This document shows positions 54,899 to 64,000 of a stretch of DNA of 64,000 nucleotides, one piece after another. The notes under the pieces are model-generated. The model was not told the DNA's origin. It searched no databases and saw nothing but the letters and a program-made list of their open reading frames with translations. Every line of letters begins with the position of its first letter. Within the stretch, counting starts at the first letter, position 1. Origin of the DNA: Fidelibacterota bacterium (GTDB taxonomy: Bacteria > Pseudomonadota > Alphaproteobacteria > Rhodospirillales > Rhodospirillaceae); the NCBI GenBank assembly GCA_947475895.1, contig CANJMF010000002.1:62001-126000 (forward strand). Direction: 5' to 3'. The translations under genes were made by a program, and so were the position numbers.

Positions 54899-55729
54899 AT
54901 GCGCACGGCTGATCTGGACACAATCAACACGGCCACCGTGCGGCAAATTGCGTCGGGAGAAGAGGGCGCCATACCCTTCTACGGCTTCGTGGACGTGGAT
55001 TTCCTTAAGTGCCCGGCGTTTGTCATGTTCACGAACGCCGATTGCTCCGTCGTCAATGAGATCCTTACGCACGGCGAATTTGAGCCCGGCTCACTCCGCC
55101 TCTGGCTAGAATTGTGCCGGACCGCGACCTGCGCCTTTGATATCGGCTCCTATACCGGAATTTTTGCATTGGCGGCTGCGTCCGCGCGACCCGACTTGCC
55201 TGTCCATGCGTTCGAACCGAACCCCTTCACATGCGCCCGAATGCGCATAAACAAATGCGCAAACGCTGCCTGGAACATCACCGACTATCATTTGGCGCTA
55301 GGTGCTGAAACCGAGCTGAGAAAGCTACGCTGGCGAATGAAGGGCGGGCGAGGCCTTCCCTCCAATGCGACGCTTGGAATCATTGACCTTGATCGAAAGG
55401 AGCAGGAGACCTCGATCGTTCAAGTGTCTCCCTTGCTTGAAGCATTAGTCCCGACGGGTTTTGGATCGCATCCGGTCATGAAGATCGATGTTGAAGGCGC
55501 CGAAGCGCTGGTCTTTGAAGGTTTGCGCGCGATCTTGCCGCAGCTCCCCGACATCATTTTAGAAACATTCGACGCCGGCGCATGTGCTTATATTAGCGCT
55601 CTTTTGGAGCCGTACGGTTACCGCTACGCGATTGTTCATGAGGCAACTGGCGCCCTAGAACCATGCGCGCAATTACGCCCAAGCGACCCGGCGGGTCGCG
55701 ACCGCAACCACTTTCTTACAGCCCATTAG
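54899..55729 (+). CDS. FkbM-family methyltransferase
   Basis: Start at ATG 54899 (MRTADLDTINTATV) with GGGG upstream; 276 residues. The SAM-binding loop is CAFDIGSYTGIFALAAA near 87-104, followed by VHAFEPNP, and the FkbM-typical late block MKIDVEGAEALVFEGL near 198-213. Such enzymes methylate hydroxyls of sugars or natural products. It begins only 14 bases after the hup terminator with no visible promoter of its own, so it may depend on read-through. The substrate is unknown. Confidence 0.82.
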   Translation: MRTADLDTINTATVRQIASGEEGAIPFYGFVDVDFLKCPAFVMFTNADCSVVNEILTHGEFEPGSLRLWLELCRTATCAFDIGSYTGIFALAAASARPDLPVHAFEPNPFTCARMRINKCANAAWNITDYHLALGAETELRKLRWRMKGGRGLPSNATLGIIDLDRKEQETSIVQVSPLLEALVPTGFGSHPVMKIDVEGAEALVFEGLRAILPQLPDIILETFDAGACAYISALLEPYGYRYAIVHEATGALEPCAQLRPSDPAGRDRNHFLTAH

Positions 55730-55776
55730 CCATGGCGCTTTTCTTTTATACGCAGGCCCTCTATTAGCTGACCTGT

Positions 55777-55852
55777 GGGCGATTAGCTCAGCTGGTAGAG
55801 CGCTTGCTTTACACGCAAGATGTCGGCGGTTCGAACCCGTCATCGCCCACCA
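55777..55852 (+). tRNA. tRNA-Val (TAC anticodon)
   Basis: A 76-base cloverleaf: GGGCGAT with ATCGCCC, D-arm GCTCAGCTGGTAGAGC, anticodon stem CTTGC/GCAAG around loop TTTACAC (anticodon TAC), T-arm GGTTCGAACC and encoded CCA. Confidence 0.96.
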
Positions 55853-55890
55853 ACCTTCGCTCGCGCGCTTTTGCACCCTTGATCTCACTT

Positions 55891-57375
55891 TTAGCTGGCA
55901 CCGGGTTTAGATCGCACGTTGCGGGGCCGTGCTGCAGCGTTCCGTCCGGCGCAAATTGCGATCCGTGACACGGACAATCCCAACATTCTTCCGCCGGGTT
56001 CCAGGCAACCGGACAACCCCATATGCGGGCACTTGGCGCAGCGCTCGATGAGGGCGTTATCCTTCATCCGATACACCGCGATCTTTTCACCGCCGCGCAC
56101 GATGACGGCGCCTGAACCTGGGGGAATATCGGCAATCCGCGTTACATGTTTCGGACGCTTCGCCGGTGCGTGCTCCAGTTTACGTTCGGGTTCCTTGGCG
56201 CGACGGCCGGGATTGAAGACTGACGTGCACGGGTTCGATCGCTTCTGGAGTGCGTCTAGAATCATGGACGCGCCGATGGTGCTGTTGATGATGCCCTGGC
56301 CCGAATCGCCCGCGATAACGAACACGTTTTTATCTTTGCCCGGCAGATGACCGAGAAAGGGAAGGGAGTCGGCGCTTTGCACGACCTGGCCCGACCAGCG
56401 CCACGTCACGGGGCCCAGCGCTGGAAAGTGTTTTCGTCCCCATTTTTCCAGCCGGGAAAAGCGTGCTTCCATATCAGCTGCTTTGCCGGTTTTGTGGTCT
56501 TCGCCCCCGAGCAGCAGAATATCGCGCGCGCCGTCCGGCTGAATGCGCGCGTAGTGGTAGGGAACCTCGGTATCAAAAATTAGGGCGTCGGGCGCGGCCC
56601 CGCGCGGGATGTGTCCGCCAATCACATAGCTGCGGAAGACCGACTGCTTCTTGATCAGATGCTTATCGTTCAGTGGGAAGTTCGTGGCGGCGACTAAAGC
56701 GCGGGCCTTGATCACGTGCCCACCTTCGACCTCAAGGTGCGCGGCGCGACCACCGGTCATGCTCGTGACGCGCCCGGTCACAATGATCCCGCCGAGCCGT
56801 TCAATGCAGGCGATCAAGCCCTTCAGATATTTGAGGGGGTGAAAGCGGGCTTGGCGCGGAAAGCGCAGGGCTGGGCCTGTAAAAAATTCTTGAAGCCTGT
56901 CCCGATCGAGTTCCACGTCTAAGAACCCGGCTTTATGGGCGGCGGTGCGTTCCCGCTTGAGCAAAGCTTCGGTGCCGCCCTTTCCTAGAACGAGAAACCC
57001 GTCGACGCGCGCAAAGTCGCACGCGATGCCCTCGGCGCTTTGAATAGCCTCGATGCGGTCGATGGCTTGGCGTTGCTCCCCAGCCGCCAGCCGTGCCGCA
57101 TTGTCGCCGCGGCGCCGGGCAATGGTGGCCCAATGGTCGTCGGCTATCGCTGTAATGTGCGCGCTTGAACGGCTTGTCATGCCGCCGCCGGGCGGGCCCA
57201 TATCGATCAACGCGACCGTGATCCCGGCTTTCGCGAGCAAATAGGCGGTCGTTACGCCGGCGATGCCGGCCCCGGCAATGGCGACATCGACTTTTAAATC
57301 ATGGGTTAGCTCAGGCGCACTTTTGGGCAGCTCCGCCATCCAGACGGAACGTGTGCGCTGATCGCTCGAATTCAT
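55891..57375 (-). CDS. FAD-dependent oxidoreductase with frameshifted C-terminal Rieske domain
   Basis: Started at ATG 57375 (MNSSDQRTRSVWMAELPKS) with an AGGGAG ribosome-binding site. An FAD Rossmann loop GAGIAG at 35-40 and a DAO-type fold occupy about 400 residues, then a Rieske domain begins (CAKCPHMG). The frame then goes wrong: the four-G run (plus 56017-56020, CCCC) has one base too many, and in the +1 frame the domain continues as CPVAWNPAEECWDCPCHGSQF, DGTLQHGPATC. As written the protein ends at 55891 in a shuffled tail; the corrected frame runs to 55809, into tRNA-Val. Resembles the Bacillus YhfW type (DAO plus Rieske). A sequencing error or a recent loss are both possible. Confidence 0.75.
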   Translation of the reverse strand: MNSSDQRTRSVWMAELPKSAPELTHDLKVDVAIAGAGIAGVTTAYLLAKAGITVALIDMGPPGGGMTSRSSAHITAIADDHWATIARRRGDNAARLAAGEQRQAIDRIEAIQSAEGIACDFARVDGFLVLGKGGTEALLKRERTAAHKAGFLDVELDRDRLQEFFTGPALRFPRQARFHPLKYLKGLIACIERLGGIIVTGRVTSMTGGRAAHLEVEGGHVIKARALVAATNFPLNDKHLIKKQSVFRSYVIGGHIPRGAAPDALIFDTEVPYHYARIQPDGARDILLLGGEDHKTGKAADMEARFSRLEKWGRKHFPALGPVTWRWSGQVVQSADSLPFLGHLPGKDKNVFVIAGDSGQGIINSTIGASMILDALQKRSNPCTSVFNPGRRAKEPERKLEHAPAKRPKHVTRIADIPPGSGAVIVRGGEKIAVYRMKDNALIERCAKCPHMGLSGCLEPGGRMLGLSVSRIAICAGRNAAARPRNVRSKPGAS

Positions 57376-57709
57376 GAAAAGCTCCCTTTCGGAGAAGAAG
57401 CCGATCCCTGGAAGCTTTGTTCCTACAGCGAACAGTTGTGCGCTCCTTGCCGTGCATTGCAAAAGCTGGCCGCCTTAACACGGGCGAAGCGGCAAAAAAC
57501 ATTTGCCTGTCAATGGGCTTAGGGGCAATGAGTCGGCTTGACTTCAACTGCTCGCGCCGTTTAGATCAGCCCAGATTTGGCGAGTGGGACGGGGGTTCGC
57601 GTCAATCTTAATATCCCACTTGCATGCGACGCCGTAACACGTTGCAAAGTCATAATAAAAGAGAACCGCTTGTGGTCTCACGGGGGGCGGTTCCGAGGCG
57701 TGGTGGCCG
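57376..57709. other. 334-base gap between the oxidoreductase and nuoA, with the nuo promoter
   Basis: Divergent gap with no credible open frame. TTGACT (57538-57543) and TTAGAT (57561-57566), 17 bases apart, are the best promoter pair toward nuoA. A T/A-rich stretch lies around 57645-57665 just before the operon. The minus-strand gene's own promoter must also lie here but is not clear. Confidence 0.4.
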
Positions 57710-58075
57710 ATGGAGATTTTGCTACAAGAGTATTTGCCGATTCTGATTTTCATCGGCATTGCCTTCGGCCTTGCGCTGGTCATCGTGATTGCATCGCTGA
57801 TCGCCGGGCCGAGCCGGCCCGATCCCGAGAAGACATCGGCGTACGAATGCGGCTTTGAAGCCTTCGACGACGCCCGCACGCGCTTCGACGTGCGCTTTTA
57901 TCTCGTGTCCATCCTGTTCATCATCTTCGACCTCGAAGTTGCGTTCTTGTTCCCGTGGGCTGTCAGCCTGGGCAAGATCGGCGTCTTCGGGTTCTGGTCG
58001 ATGATGGTGTTCCTGGGCGTGCTTACCATCGGCTTTATCTACGAATGGAAGAAGGGGGCTCTGGAATGGGAATAA
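57710..58075 (+). CDS. nuoA: NADH-quinone oxidoreductase subunit A
   Basis: The 121-residue subunit has three transmembrane helices (about 8-30, 64-86, 90-112), the conserved [27 protein letters not shown] loop between the first two, and a WKKGALEW end. It belongs to the membrane arm of complex I. It overlaps nuoB by 10 bases. Confidence 0.95.
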   Translation: MEILLQEYLPILIFIGIAFGLALVIVIASLIAGPSRPDPEKTSAYECGFEAFDDARTRFDVRFYLVSILFIIFDLEVAFLFPWAVSLGKIGVFGFWSMMVFLGVLTIGFIYEWKKGALEWE

Positions 58076-58599
58076 CCGTTCCTCCCGCCGTCGCTAATCC
58101 CGGCGACGCTCAGGTTCTCGCCCGTGTGGCCGAGGAGCTGCAGAACAAGGGCTTCCTGCTGACCTCACTCGACGCCTTGGCGAACTGGGGCCGCACCGGC
58201 TCCTTGTGGCCCATGACGTTCGGTCTGGCTTGCTGCGCCGTCGAAATGATGCACGTCGCCATGGCGCGCTACGATTTCGACCGTTTCGGCCTCGTGTTCC
58301 GCCCGTCGCCGCGCCAGTCCGACGTGATGATCGTCGCCGGCACGCTGTGCAACAAAATGGCGCCCGCCCTGCGCAAGGTCTACGACCAGATGCCCGAGCC
58401 GCGCTACGTGATCTCCATGGGCAGCTGCGCCAACGGCGGCGGCTATTACCACTATTCCTATTCCGTCGTGCGCGGCTGCGATCGCATCGTGCCGGTGGAC
58501 ATCTATGTTCCCGGCTGTCCGCCGACGGCCGAAGCGCTGCTGTACGGCATCATGCAGCTGCAGAAGAAAATCCGCCGCGTTGGCACCATTGATCGTTAG
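58066..58599 (+). CDS. nuoB: NADH-quinone oxidoreductase subunit B
   Basis: ATG 58066, 177 residues. The cysteines of iron-sulfur cluster N2 are visible: Cys56-Cys57 ([10 protein letters not shown]), Cys121 (MGSCANGGG) and Cys151 ([15 protein letters not shown]). N2 passes electrons to quinone. Start is inside nuoA (10-base overlap); a longer upstream frame is not part of the protein. Confidence 0.97.
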   Translation: MGITVPPAVANPGDAQVLARVAEELQNKGFLLTSLDALANWGRTGSLWPMTFGLACCAVEMMHVAMARYDFDRFGLVFRPSPRQSDVMIVAGTLCNKMAPALRKVYDQMPEPRYVISMGSCANGGGYYHYSYSVVRGCDRIVPVDIYVPGCPPTAEALLYGIMQLQKKIRRVGTIDR

Positions 58600-58605
58600 A
58601 CCCGT

Positions 58606-59238
58606 ATGACCACGACCAACGACCAGCTTGCTTCTTGCCTAACCGCCGTCACCGCGGCTTTGGGCTCTATGGGAACCGCGCAGGCACTGCCCGTCGCGGG
58701 CGTCATCGTGCATACGACGCGCGACAACATCATTAACGTCCTCACGGCATTGCGCGACGCACCCGCTTGCCAGTTCACGCAGATCATCGACGTCTGCGGC
58801 GCCGACTACCCTGAGCGCCTGGAGCGTTTCGACGTCGTATATCATCTGCTCAGCATGAACTTGAACTTGCGTGTACGCGTGAAAATCACCGCGACTGAGT
58901 CCACGCCGGTTCCCAGCATCACCGACCTTCACCCGTGCGCCAATTGGCTCGAGCGCGAAGTGTGGGACATGTACGGCGTTTACTTCACCGGTCATCCCGA
59001 TCTGCGCCGCATCCTCACCGACTACGGTTTCGACGGTCATCCGCTGCGCAAAGATTTCCCGCTCACCGGCTATGTGGAGATGCGCTACGACGAAGAACAA
59101 AAGCGCGTGGTCTACGAGCCCGTGAAGCTGCCGCAGGATTTCCGCACCTTCGACTTCTTGTCACCGTGGGAAGGCATGCCGCGCGTGCTGCCGGGCGACG
59201 AGAAAGCCGTGCCACCCGCTAAGCAGGGTGGGGCATAA
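58606..59238 (+). CDS. nuoC: NADH-quinone oxidoreductase subunit C
   Basis: The 210-residue 30-kDa-type subunit has [20 protein letters not shown] and the signature [40 protein letters not shown]. Kept separate from nuoD, unlike the fused NuoCD of enterobacteria. nuoD starts one base after its stop. Confidence 0.96.
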   Translation: MTTTNDQLASCLTAVTAALGSMGTAQALPVAGVIVHTTRDNIINVLTALRDAPACQFTQIIDVCGADYPERLERFDVVYHLLSMNLNLRVRVKITATESTPVPSITDLHPCANWLEREVWDMYGVYFTGHPDLRRILTDYGFDGHPLRKDFPLTGYVEMRYDEEQKRVVYEPVKLPQDFRTFDFLSPWEGMPRVLPGDEKAVPPAKQGGA

Positions 59239-59239
59239 C

Positions 59240-60436
59240 ATGAGCGAGACCACCACACGCTCCGCCGGCGAAATCGAAAATTACACCATCAACTTCGGCC
59301 CGCAGCATCCGGCCGCGCACGGCGTGTTGCGCCTGGTGCTCGAGATGGACGGCGAAGTAATCGACCGCGTTGATCCGCACATTGGTTTGCTTCATCGCGG
59401 CACCGAAAAGCTGATCGAGTACAAAACCTATCTCCAGGCGATCCCGTACTTCGACCGCCTCGATTACGTCTCGCCCATGAATCAGGAGCAGACGTTCGCC
59501 ATCGCCATCGAGCGCTTGCTCGGCGTGACACCGCCGCCGCGCGCGCAATGCATTCGCGTTCTGTTCGGCGAGTTGACCCGCATCCTCAACCACATCATGA
59601 ACATCGCGTCCTATGCCATGGACGTGGGCGCCATGACGCCGTTTCTGTGGACCTTCGAGGAACGCGAAAAGATCATGGGCTTCTACGACGAAGTCTGCGG
59701 CGCGCGCATGCACGCCAACTACATCCGTCCGGGCGGCGTGAACCAGGATCTTCCGCCGGGCCTCACGGATCGCATCGCCATGTGGGCCGAAGGCTATCCC
59801 AAGATCATCGACGATCTGGAAGCCTTGCTCACCGATAACCGCATCTTCAAGCAGCGCACAGTCGACATCGGAATCGTCAGCAAAGAGCAGGCGATTGCGT
59901 GGGGCTTCACCGGTCCCAACATCCGCGCGTCGGGCCTCGCCTGGGATTTGCGCAAGTCGCAGCCCTACGATGGCTACGAGAATTACGAATTCGATATTCC
60001 CATCGGCAAGCACGGCGATTGCTACGACCGCTATCTCGTGCGCGTCGAGGAAATGCGCCAGTCGGTGAAGATCATCAACCAGTGCCTCTCGAAAATGCCT
60101 TCAGGTCCCGTGCGCGTGAATGACCGCAAGGTCATGGCCCCGCCGCGCGGCGAAATGAAGACGTCCATGGAAGCGCTCATCCACCACTTCAAGCTCTACA
60201 CCGAAGGTTTCAAAGTGCCGGAAGGCGAAGTCTATGCCTGCACCGAAGCGCCCAAGGGCGAGTTCGGCGTCTACTTGGTGTCCGACGGCACCAACAAACC
60301 CTATCGCTGTCGCATCCGCGCCCCAGGGTTCGTGCACCTGGAAGGCATGGACGCCATGTTGCGCGGTCACATGCTGGCCGACGTGCCTGCAGTGTTGGGC
60401 TCCATCGATATTGTGTTCGGTGAGGTGGACCGATGA
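59240..60436 (+). CDS. nuoD: NADH-quinone oxidoreductase subunit D
   Basis: Started at ATG 59240 ([28 protein letters not shown]); 398 residues. It is the 49-kDa subunit, with [14 protein letters not shown], the [16 protein letters not shown]-type helix and the conserved [11 protein letters not shown] region. It forms the quinone-binding pocket with NuoB. ATGA overlap with nuoE. Confidence 0.97.
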   Translation: MSETTTRSAGEIENYTINFGPQHPAAHGVLRLVLEMDGEVIDRVDPHIGLLHRGTEKLIEYKTYLQAIPYFDRLDYVSPMNQEQTFAIAIERLLGVTPPPRAQCIRVLFGELTRILNHIMNIASYAMDVGAMTPFLWTFEEREKIMGFYDEVCGARMHANYIRPGGVNQDLPPGLTDRIAMWAEGYPKIIDDLEALLTDNRIFKQRTVDIGIVSKEQAIAWGFTGPNIRASGLAWDLRKSQPYDGYENYEFDIPIGKHGDCYDRYLVRVEEMRQSVKIINQCLSKMPSGPVRVNDRKVMAPPRGEMKTSMEALIHHFKLYTEGFKVPEGEVYACTEAPKGEFGVYLVSDGTNKPYRCRIRAPGFVHLEGMDAMLRGHMLADVPAVLGSIDIVFGEVDR

Positions 60437-61131
60437 GCGTTCGTAAACTCGCCGAGAAACAGCCCGCGACGTTTGTATTCAACGACGAGATGCTCGCGCG
60501 CGCCAAGCGCATCATCGCCAAGTATCCGGCAGGCCGTCAGGCCTCGGCCGTGATTCCGCTGCTCGATCTCGCGCAGCGTCAGGAAGGCTGGGTGACGCGT
60601 CCCGCTATTGAAGTCATCGGGCAGATGCTCGACATGGCCACGATCCGCGTGCTCGAAGTCGCAACCTTCTACACCATGTTCAATCTGTCGCCGGTCGGTA
60701 AGGCGCATGTGCAGATTTGCACGTCGTTGTCGTGCGAATTGCGCGGCGTCGGCGAGGTGGTTCGTGCCTGCAAAGAAAAACTCGGCATCGGCATGGGCGA
60801 AGTCTCCGCCGACGGTAAATACAGCTTGGGCGAATTGGAGTGCGCCGGTGCGTGCGTGAATGCGCCCGTGTTCCAGATCGGCGACGACTATTACGAAGAC
60901 GCCGACTACGCCAACACAAGCAAGGTTCTCGACGCTTTAAAGAGCGGCGGCACGCTGCCGAAGCCCGGCTCGCTCACGGGCCGCGACAACGCCGCACCCA
61001 AAGGCTCGCCACTCACGCTCGTGGACGATCCGACACAACCTATTCCAAAGCAGGACTTCGCCGTAGCGAAGGCCGCATTCGAAAAAGCAAAAGCCGAGGC
61101 GGCCGCTAAAGCCGCCGCGCCGAAGGCGTAA
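60433..61131 (+). CDS. nuoE: NADH-quinone oxidoreductase subunit E
   Basis: 232 residues. Cluster N1a cysteines: Cys96 and Cys101 ([12 protein letters not shown]), Cys137 and Cys141 ([11 protein letters not shown]). The last 60 residues form a Lys/Ala/Pro-rich tail beyond the thioredoxin-like core, common in alphaproteobacteria. It is the 24-kDa subunit that docks on NuoF. Confidence 0.95.
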   Translation: MSVRKLAEKQPATFVFNDEMLARAKRIIAKYPAGRQASAVIPLLDLAQRQEGWVTRPAIEVIGQMLDMATIRVLEVATFYTMFNLSPVGKAHVQICTSLSCELRGVGEVVRACKEKLGIGMGEVSADGKYSLGELECAGACVNAPVFQIGDDYYEDADYANTSKVLDALKSGGTLPKPGSLTGRDNAAPKGSPLTLVDDPTQPIPKQDFAVAKAAFEKAKAEAAAKAAAPKA

Positions 61132-61143
61132 GGGAAACGACCG

Positions 61144-62436
61144 ATGCTTGCCGATAAGGACCGCATCTTCACCAATCTCTACGGACGCCACGACTGGCGG
61201 CTGAAGGGCGCACGCGCGCGCGGTGATTGGGACGGCACCAAAGAAATCCTCGCCATGGGCGGCGACTGGATCATCGACGAGATGAAGCGTTCCGGTCTGC
61301 GTGGCCGTGGCGGCGCGGGATTCCCGACCGGCCTTAAGTGGTCGTTCATGCCCAAGGCTGAATCGGAGCGTCCGCACTATCTCGTCGTCAACGCCGACGA
61401 GGGCGAACCCGGCACCTGCAAAGACCGCGACATGCTGCGCTTCGATCCGCACAAGCTGATCGAAGGCTGCCTCATCGCCAGCTTCGCCATGAAGGCGCAT
61501 GCTTGCTACATCTACATTCGCGGCGAGTTTTATAACGAAGCCTCCAACCTTCAGGTCGCTATCGACGAAGCCTACGAAGCGGGCCTCGTCGGCGATAACG
61601 CCTGCGGTTCGGGCTGGAAGTTCGACATCTATCTGCATCGCGGCGCCGGTGCTTACATCTGCGGCGAAGAAACCGCGCTCATCGAAAGCCTCGAAGGCAA
61701 CAAAGGCCAGCCGCGCTTGAAGCCGCCGTTCCCGGCCGGCGTCGGCCTCTACGGCTGCCCGACCACCGTAAACAACGTCGAGAGTATCGCGGTCGCACCC
61801 ACCATCTTGCGTCGCGGCGCTTCGTGGTTCTCCAGCTTCGGCCGCCCGAACAACACGGGCACGAAAGTTTTCTGCATCTCCGGCCACGTCAACAATCCGT
61901 GCAATGTCGAAGACGCCATGAGCATTCCTTTGAAGGAACTCATCGAGAAGCATTGCGGCGGCGTGCGTGGCGGCTGGGACAATCTTTTGGGAATCATTCC
62001 CGGTGGTGCATCGGTTCCGGTGCTTCCCAAATCCATTTGCGACACCGTGCTCATGGACTTCGACGCGCTGCGTGACGTGAAGTCGGGCCTTGGCACCGCG
62101 GCCGTCATGGTCATGGACAAATCGACCGACATCGTCGCGGCGATCTCGCGCCTGTCAGCCTTCTACAAACATGAAAGCTGCGGCCAGTGCACGCCATGCC
62201 GTGAAGGCACCGGTTGGCTCGCGCGCGTCATGAAGCGCATGGTCAAAGGCGATGCGACCCTGGGCGAAATCGATACGCTCGAACAAGTCACCTATCAGAT
62301 CGAAGGTCACACCATCTGCGCGCTGGGCGACGCGGCTGCGTGGCCCGTGCAAGGCTTGATCCGCCACTTCCGGCCCGAGCTGGAAAAGCGCATCGCGGCT
62401 TACCGCGATAAAAAAGTTCACGAGAAGGCAGCTTAG
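61144..62436 (+). CDS. nuoF: NADH-quinone oxidoreductase subunit F
   Basis: 430 residues. The NADH/FMN region includes [13 protein letters not shown] and the [14 protein letters not shown] loop; the [4Fe-4S] cluster N3 ligands are Cys346, Cys349 and Cys352 in [12 protein letters not shown] and Cys392 in [10 protein letters not shown]. It is the NADH-oxidising subunit. nuoG starts 2 bases after its stop. Confidence 0.97.
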   Translation: MLADKDRIFTNLYGRHDWRLKGARARGDWDGTKEILAMGGDWIIDEMKRSGLRGRGGAGFPTGLKWSFMPKAESERPHYLVVNADEGEPGTCKDRDMLRFDPHKLIEGCLIASFAMKAHACYIYIRGEFYNEASNLQVAIDEAYEAGLVGDNACGSGWKFDIYLHRGAGAYICGEETALIESLEGNKGQPRLKPPFPAGVGLYGCPTTVNNVESIAVAPTILRRGASWFSSFGRPNNTGTKVFCISGHVNNPCNVEDAMSIPLKELIEKHCGGVRGGWDNLLGIIPGGASVPVLPKSICDTVLMDFDALRDVKSGLGTAAVMVMDKSTDIVAAISRLSAFYKHESCGQCTPCREGTGWLARVMKRMVKGDATLGEIDTLEQVTYQIEGHTICALGDAAAWPVQGLIRHFRPELEKRIAAYRDKKVHEKAA

Positions 62437-62438
62437 TC

Positions 62439-64000
62439 ATGCCCAAACTCACCATCGACGGCATTGCGGTCGAAGTCCCCGCCAACACCACCATCCTGCA
62501 AGCGGCAGAATCGGTGGGCGTGGAAATTCCGCGCTTTTGCTACCACGACCGCCTCAGCATCGCCGGCAACTGCCGCATGTGCTTGGTCGATGTGGAGAAG
62601 TCGCCGAAGCCCGTCGCGTCATGTGCGATGCCGGTGGGCGAGGGCATGGTTGTTCACACCAAATCCGAGCGCGCCAACAAAGCGCGCGGCGGCGTCATGG
62701 AGTTCTTGCTTATCAACCACCCGCTCGATTGCCCCATCTGCGATCAAGGCGGCGAGTGCGATCTGCAAGACCAAGCCATGGCCTATGGCGCCGACCGCGG
62801 CCGCTATAACGAGAACAAGCGCGCGGTGCGCGACAAGTACATGGGTCCCATCGTCTCCACGACCATGACCCGCTGCATTCACTGCACGCGCTGCGTCCGC
62901 TTCGTCACCGAAGTGGCGGGCGTGCCCGAGTTGGGTGCCACCGGTCGCGGCGAAGACATGGAGATCACTTCCTATCTCGAGAAAGCGCTGACCTCGGAGT
63001 TGTCCGGCAACGTGGTCGACCTGTGCCCCGTAGGCGCGCTCACCAGCAAGCCCTACGCCTACGCCGCGCGTCCGTGGGAATTGCGCAAAACAGAATCCAT
63101 CGACGTGTTCGATGCTGTCGGCACAAACATTCGCCTCGATGCGCGCGACCGTCAGGTCATGCGCGTGTTGCCGCGTATTCACGAAGACATCAACGAAGAA
63201 TGGCTGGCCGATAAAAGTCGTCACGCCATCGATGGCCTGCAGTACCAGCGCCTCGATCAACCGTTCGTGCGCAAGAACGGCAAACTGCAGCCCGCCACCT
63301 GGAACGAAGCCTTTACCGCCATCGCTTCGAAAGTGAAGGGCCTCGCGGGTTCCAAGATCGCCGCACTCGCGGGCGATCTCGTGGACTGTGAATCCATGCT
63401 GGCCTTGAAAGACCTCATGGCCGCCCTGGGTTCCACCAGCATCGATTGCCGCCAAGACGGCGCGGCGCTCGATCCCTCGGTGCGCGCCTCATACATCTTC
63501 AACACCACCATCGCCGGTATCGAACAGGCCGACGCGCTGCTGATCCTGGGTTCCAATCCGCGCACGGAAGCGCCGATCTTGAATGCGCGTATCCGCAAGC
63601 GTTTCGCGCATGGATTGCCCGTTGCCGTCATCGGCACCGAAACCGATTTCTCCTACAAGGTCGAACACCTCGGCAATCACGCCGATCTCATTTCCAAGAT
63701 CGCCGACGGCGGCCATCCGTTCGCAACCGTGCTGAAAAACGCCAAGAAGCCAATGATCATCGTCGGCATGGGCGCGCTCGCGCGTTCCGACGGTGCCGCC
63801 ATTCTCGCCGCTGCGCGCCAAGCCGCCGAAACCTGCGGCATGATCAAAGACGGCTGGAACGGTTTCAACGTTCTGCACACGGCAGCCGCGCGCGTCGGCG
63901 GCCTCGATCTCGGCTTCGTGCCGGGGATGAGCGGCAAGAACACGCGCGGCATCATGGAAGGCGCGGGCAAGGGCGACATCGAAGTCGTCTATCTGCTGGG
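62439..64000 (+). CDS. nuoG: NADH-quinone oxidoreductase subunit G, N-terminal part
   Basis: Runs off the right edge after 520 complete codons. The N-terminal [2Fe-2S] cysteines are Cys34, Cys45, Cys48 and Cys62; next is His94/Cys98/Cys101/Cys107 (HPLDCPICDQGGEC) of N5 and CIHCTRC (146-152) of N4, followed by the molybdopterin-oxidoreductase-like domain. It is the 75-kDa subunit that carries electrons from NuoF/E toward NuoI/B. Confidence 0.97.
   Translation, partial: MPKLTIDGIAVEVPANTTILQAAESVGVEIPRFCYHDRLSIAGNCRMCLVDVEKSPKPVASCAMPVGEGMVVHTKSERANKARGGVMEFLLINHPLDCPICDQGGECDLQDQAMAYGADRGRYNENKRAVRDKYMGPIVSTTMTRCIHCTRCVRFVTEVAGVPELGATGRGEDMEITSYLEKALTSELSGNVVDLCPVGALTSKPYAYAARPWELRKTESIDVFDAVGTNIRLDARDRQVMRVLPRIHEDINEEWLADKSRHAIDGLQYQRLDQPFVRKNGKLQPATWNEAFTAIASKVKGLAGSKIAALAGDLVDCESMLALKDLMAALGSTSIDCRQDGAALDPSVRASYIFNTTIAGIEQADALLILGSNPRTEAPILNARIRKRFAHGLPVAVIGTETDFSYKVEHLGNHADLISKIADGGHPFATVLKNAKKPMIIVGMGALARSDGAAILAAARQAAETCGMIKDGWNGFNVLHTAAARVGGLDLGFVPGMSGKNTRGIMEGAGKGDIEVVYLL

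Noticed and set aside
1-64000. CRISPR arrays, insertion sequences, integrases, prophage genes, replication origin
   Set aside because: Looked for direct repeats with spacers, transposase motifs and DnaA-box clusters; none seen by eye.

Overview
The window is a continuous stretch of alphaproteobacterial chromosome: GC-rich, densely packed, mostly housekeeping genes, with no insertion sequence, prophage, integrase or CRISPR array visible. Gene order argues for the class: zapA followed by a probable 6S RNA and 5-formyl-THF cyclo-ligase; yebC-ruvCAB-ybgC-tolQRA-tolB-pal-cpoB-tilS-ftsH-folP-glmM; serC/serA with a terminator-bearing leader; hisZ-purA; tig-clpP-clpX-lon-hup-tRNA-Val-nuoA-G with separate nuoC and nuoD. 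I cannot name the genus; a Rhodospirillales/Micropepsales-like lineage is only a guess.

Layout. 1-3.8 kb (minus): a trio of envelope proteins (OmpA-like, MotA/TolQ-like, MotB/OmpA-like) with no flagellar neighbours. 4-6.5 kb: suhB, then efp divergent from its modifying enzyme epmA. 6.5-9.4 kb: a coupled ArsR/SRPBCC pair under an autoregulatory-looking palindrome, a small unknown, thiE and class I aldolase. 9.5-12.3 kb: DUF4164-zapA, candidate 6S RNA, fau, ymdB phosphoesterase, a VOC protein. 12.3-14.5 kb: GNAT and a YadGH-like ABC exporter. 14.7-30.5 kb: DNA repair, cell envelope and folate/thiamine/amino-sugar genes in one long plus-strand run. 30.5-41.4 kb: GT61 glycosyltransferase, serC-rarD-serA, hisZ-purA, and a two-gene unit coding a kinase-fold protein without the catalytic Asp plus a membrane protein. 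41.4-47.7 kb: rluD, a small island of four unrecognised genes, a D-amino-acid dehydrogenase, the bifunctional NAD(P)HX repair enzyme and tRNA-Leu. 47.8-55.9 kb: the proteostasis cluster tig-clpP-clpX-lon (lon has a heat-shock-type promoter), HU, an FkbM methyltransferase and tRNA-Val. 55.9-57.4 kb: a FAD oxidoreductase whose C-terminal Rieske domain is broken by an extra G. 57.7-64 kb: the start of the complex I operon, nuoA to nuoG, cut by the window end.

The most unusual items are the predicted pseudokinase/membrane-protein unit at 38.7-41.4 kb with a palindrome across its promoter, the Rieske frameshift at 56,017-56,020, the serC leader at 32.04-32.14 kb, the orphan island at 42.4-44.7 kb, and a small REP-like hairpin family around folP/glmM/thiD. 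All motif statements come from reading the sequence; no similarity search was run.
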